This document shows, piece after piece, positions 36,211 to 37,532 of a DNA stretch of 37,532 bases. Positions within the stretch are counted from its first letter, which is position 1; the number at the start of each line of letters is the position of its first letter. The DNA comes from Lysobacteraceae bacterium (lineage in GTDB: Bacteria; Pseudomonadota; Gammaproteobacteria; Xanthomonadales; Xanthomonadaceae): NCBI GenBank assembly GCA_008015095.1, contig SSEV01000020.1:1-37532 (forward strand), read 5' to 3'. The position numbers and the translations under genes are program-made. Below the pieces are notes generated by a model. The model made no database searches. It was given only the letters and a program-made list of their open reading frames with translations, and was not told the DNA's origin.

Positions 36211-36966
36211 TCAGCGCTTGGCTGCCACTTCGCCGACGCGCGCACCGGTAGCGAAGAAGTCGTGCAGATCGTGCGCGAAGGTGTCGAGCTTGTTGTTGGT
36301 CACGCGGTTCATGCGTACGAAGAAGTTGTACGCGAGCACCGCGGGGATCGCCACGAACAAGCCGATCGCGGTCATGATCAGGGCTTCGCCCACGGGGCCG
36401 GCGACAGCGTCAATCGAGGCTTGGCCTGTTGCGCCGATGCGGATCAGCGCATGGTAGATGCCCCACACCGTACCGAGCAGACCGACGAACGGCGCGGTCG
36501 AACCGACGGTGGCGAGTACGGTCAGGCCGTTTTCGAGCTTCATCGATTCGCGGGTCACCGCCTGGCGCAACGCGCGATCGACGAACTCCGAGCGATTCAG
36601 CGACTCGACGAGACGCGAGCCTTCGTGGCGCTGATGGTGGGCGGCGGCCTGCGCGGCGTCGAGCGCGATCTTGGAGAAAGGCTCGCTACGCGGCTGGTCT
36701 TCCATGAAACGAATCGCGTCCTGCGCGTTCGCGGTCTGCCAGAACGTGTCGATGACCGAATCGGCGCGGCGGCGCAGATTCATGTTGCGGATGAAGTTCA
36801 TCACGATCCAGTAGATCGACAACACCGACATGATGGCGAGGGTGATGAAGACCGCCCAGCCGACGAGGTCGAAGTTCTGCAACAGATGGCCGAAGCTCAT
36901 CTGCTGAAGTGCTTGTGCGTTGTTGGTGCCGCCAGACGTTGCGGCGGCGGTGGTTTCCTGCAGCAT
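36211..36966 (-). CDS. exbB: ExbB/TolQ/MotA-family proton channel protein
   Basis: The 251-residue protein has three membrane segments: LVGWAVFITLAIMSVLSIYWIVMNFI near the N-terminus, then VLATVGSTAPFVGLLGTVWGIYHALI and GEALIMTAIGLFVAIPAVLAYNFF in the C-terminal half. The last two are the MotA/TolQ/ExbB core. The N-terminal 35 residues are Gln/Thr/Ala-rich and periplasmic, as in ExbB proteins of Xanthomonas. It lies between tonB and exbD in the same operon. Confidence 0.93.
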   Translation of the reverse strand: MLQETTAAATSGGTNNAQALQQMSFGHLLQNFDLVGWAVFITLAIMSVLSIYWIVMNFIRNMNLRRRADSVIDTFWQTANAQDAIRFMEDQPRSEPFSKIALDAAQAAAHHQRHEGSRLVESLNRSEFVDRALRQAVTRESMKLENGLTVLATVGSTAPFVGLLGTVWGIYHALIRIGATGQASIDAVAGPVGEALIMTAIGLFVAIPAVLAYNFFVRMNRVTNNKLDTFAHDLHDFFATGARVGEVAAKR

Positions 36967-36999
36967 GACGCTTACCTTTCTTGTGTGTGGAAGGACGGG

Positions 37000-37532
<533 letters not shown>

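Overview
The window looks like chromosomal DNA of a gammaproteobacterium of the Xanthomonadaceae/Lysobacteraceae (Lysobacter, Luteimonas or Xanthomonas type). The evidence is high GC, a tonB-exbB-exbD-exbD set facing pdxJ, a neighbouring acs / response regulator / symporter-type sensor kinase group, and the general protein similarities. I could run no database search, so family names come from recognised motifs and overall sequence character.

Layout. 1-8750 holds one copy of a structured repeat, an exported orphan, a DUF465 protein, ttcA, rdgC, a YgjP-type metallopeptidase broken by an in-frame stop, an alpha/beta hydrolase overlapping hemH, a SYLF/Ysc84 protein and the complete tatABC operon. 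8882-14060 is a carbon-acquisition block: a DcaP-like porin and an MHS-type transporter on the minus strand, divergent from acs. 14101-19715 is a four-gene minus-strand RiPP-type cluster. 20104-25572 carries a NarL/FixJ-type response regulator (probable crbR), a small unknown protein, two odd tRNA genes and a sodium/solute-symporter-type hybrid histidine kinase (probable crbS). 26146-30198 holds rpmG-rpmB, fbp, an SDR oxidoreductase, a 2OG-Fe(II) oxygenase and the second, complete copy of the repeat. 30207-37532 holds a PA0069-type radical SAM protein, cardiolipin synthase, a small membrane protein, pdxJ, and a TonB energising system with four exbD genes.

The most interesting region is the RiPP-type cluster. 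In transcription order it encodes a 51-residue Cys-ending peptide, a strong hairpin, a LanM-like dehydratase that has no LanC cyclase domain and instead ends in a DUF6624-like domain, and two JmjC/cupin proteins of the same architecture. One JmjC protein keeps the iron triad HxD...H. The other has lost all three ligands in my alignment by eye, so it looks like a pseudoenzyme partner. No transporter, protease or cyclase lies in the cluster. It sits between acs and the probable crbR/crbS regulators of acs, which suggests insertion into an otherwise functional neighbourhood.

Other points of note: two tandem tRNA-like genes with leucine anticodons but short variable loops; a 16-bp palindrome shared (15/16) by the porin/acs promoter region and the region upstream of crbS; a hairpin-rich element with terminal inverted repeats present twice; an rpmG gene that has lost its usual stop; and a duplicated exbD pair behind its own terminator.
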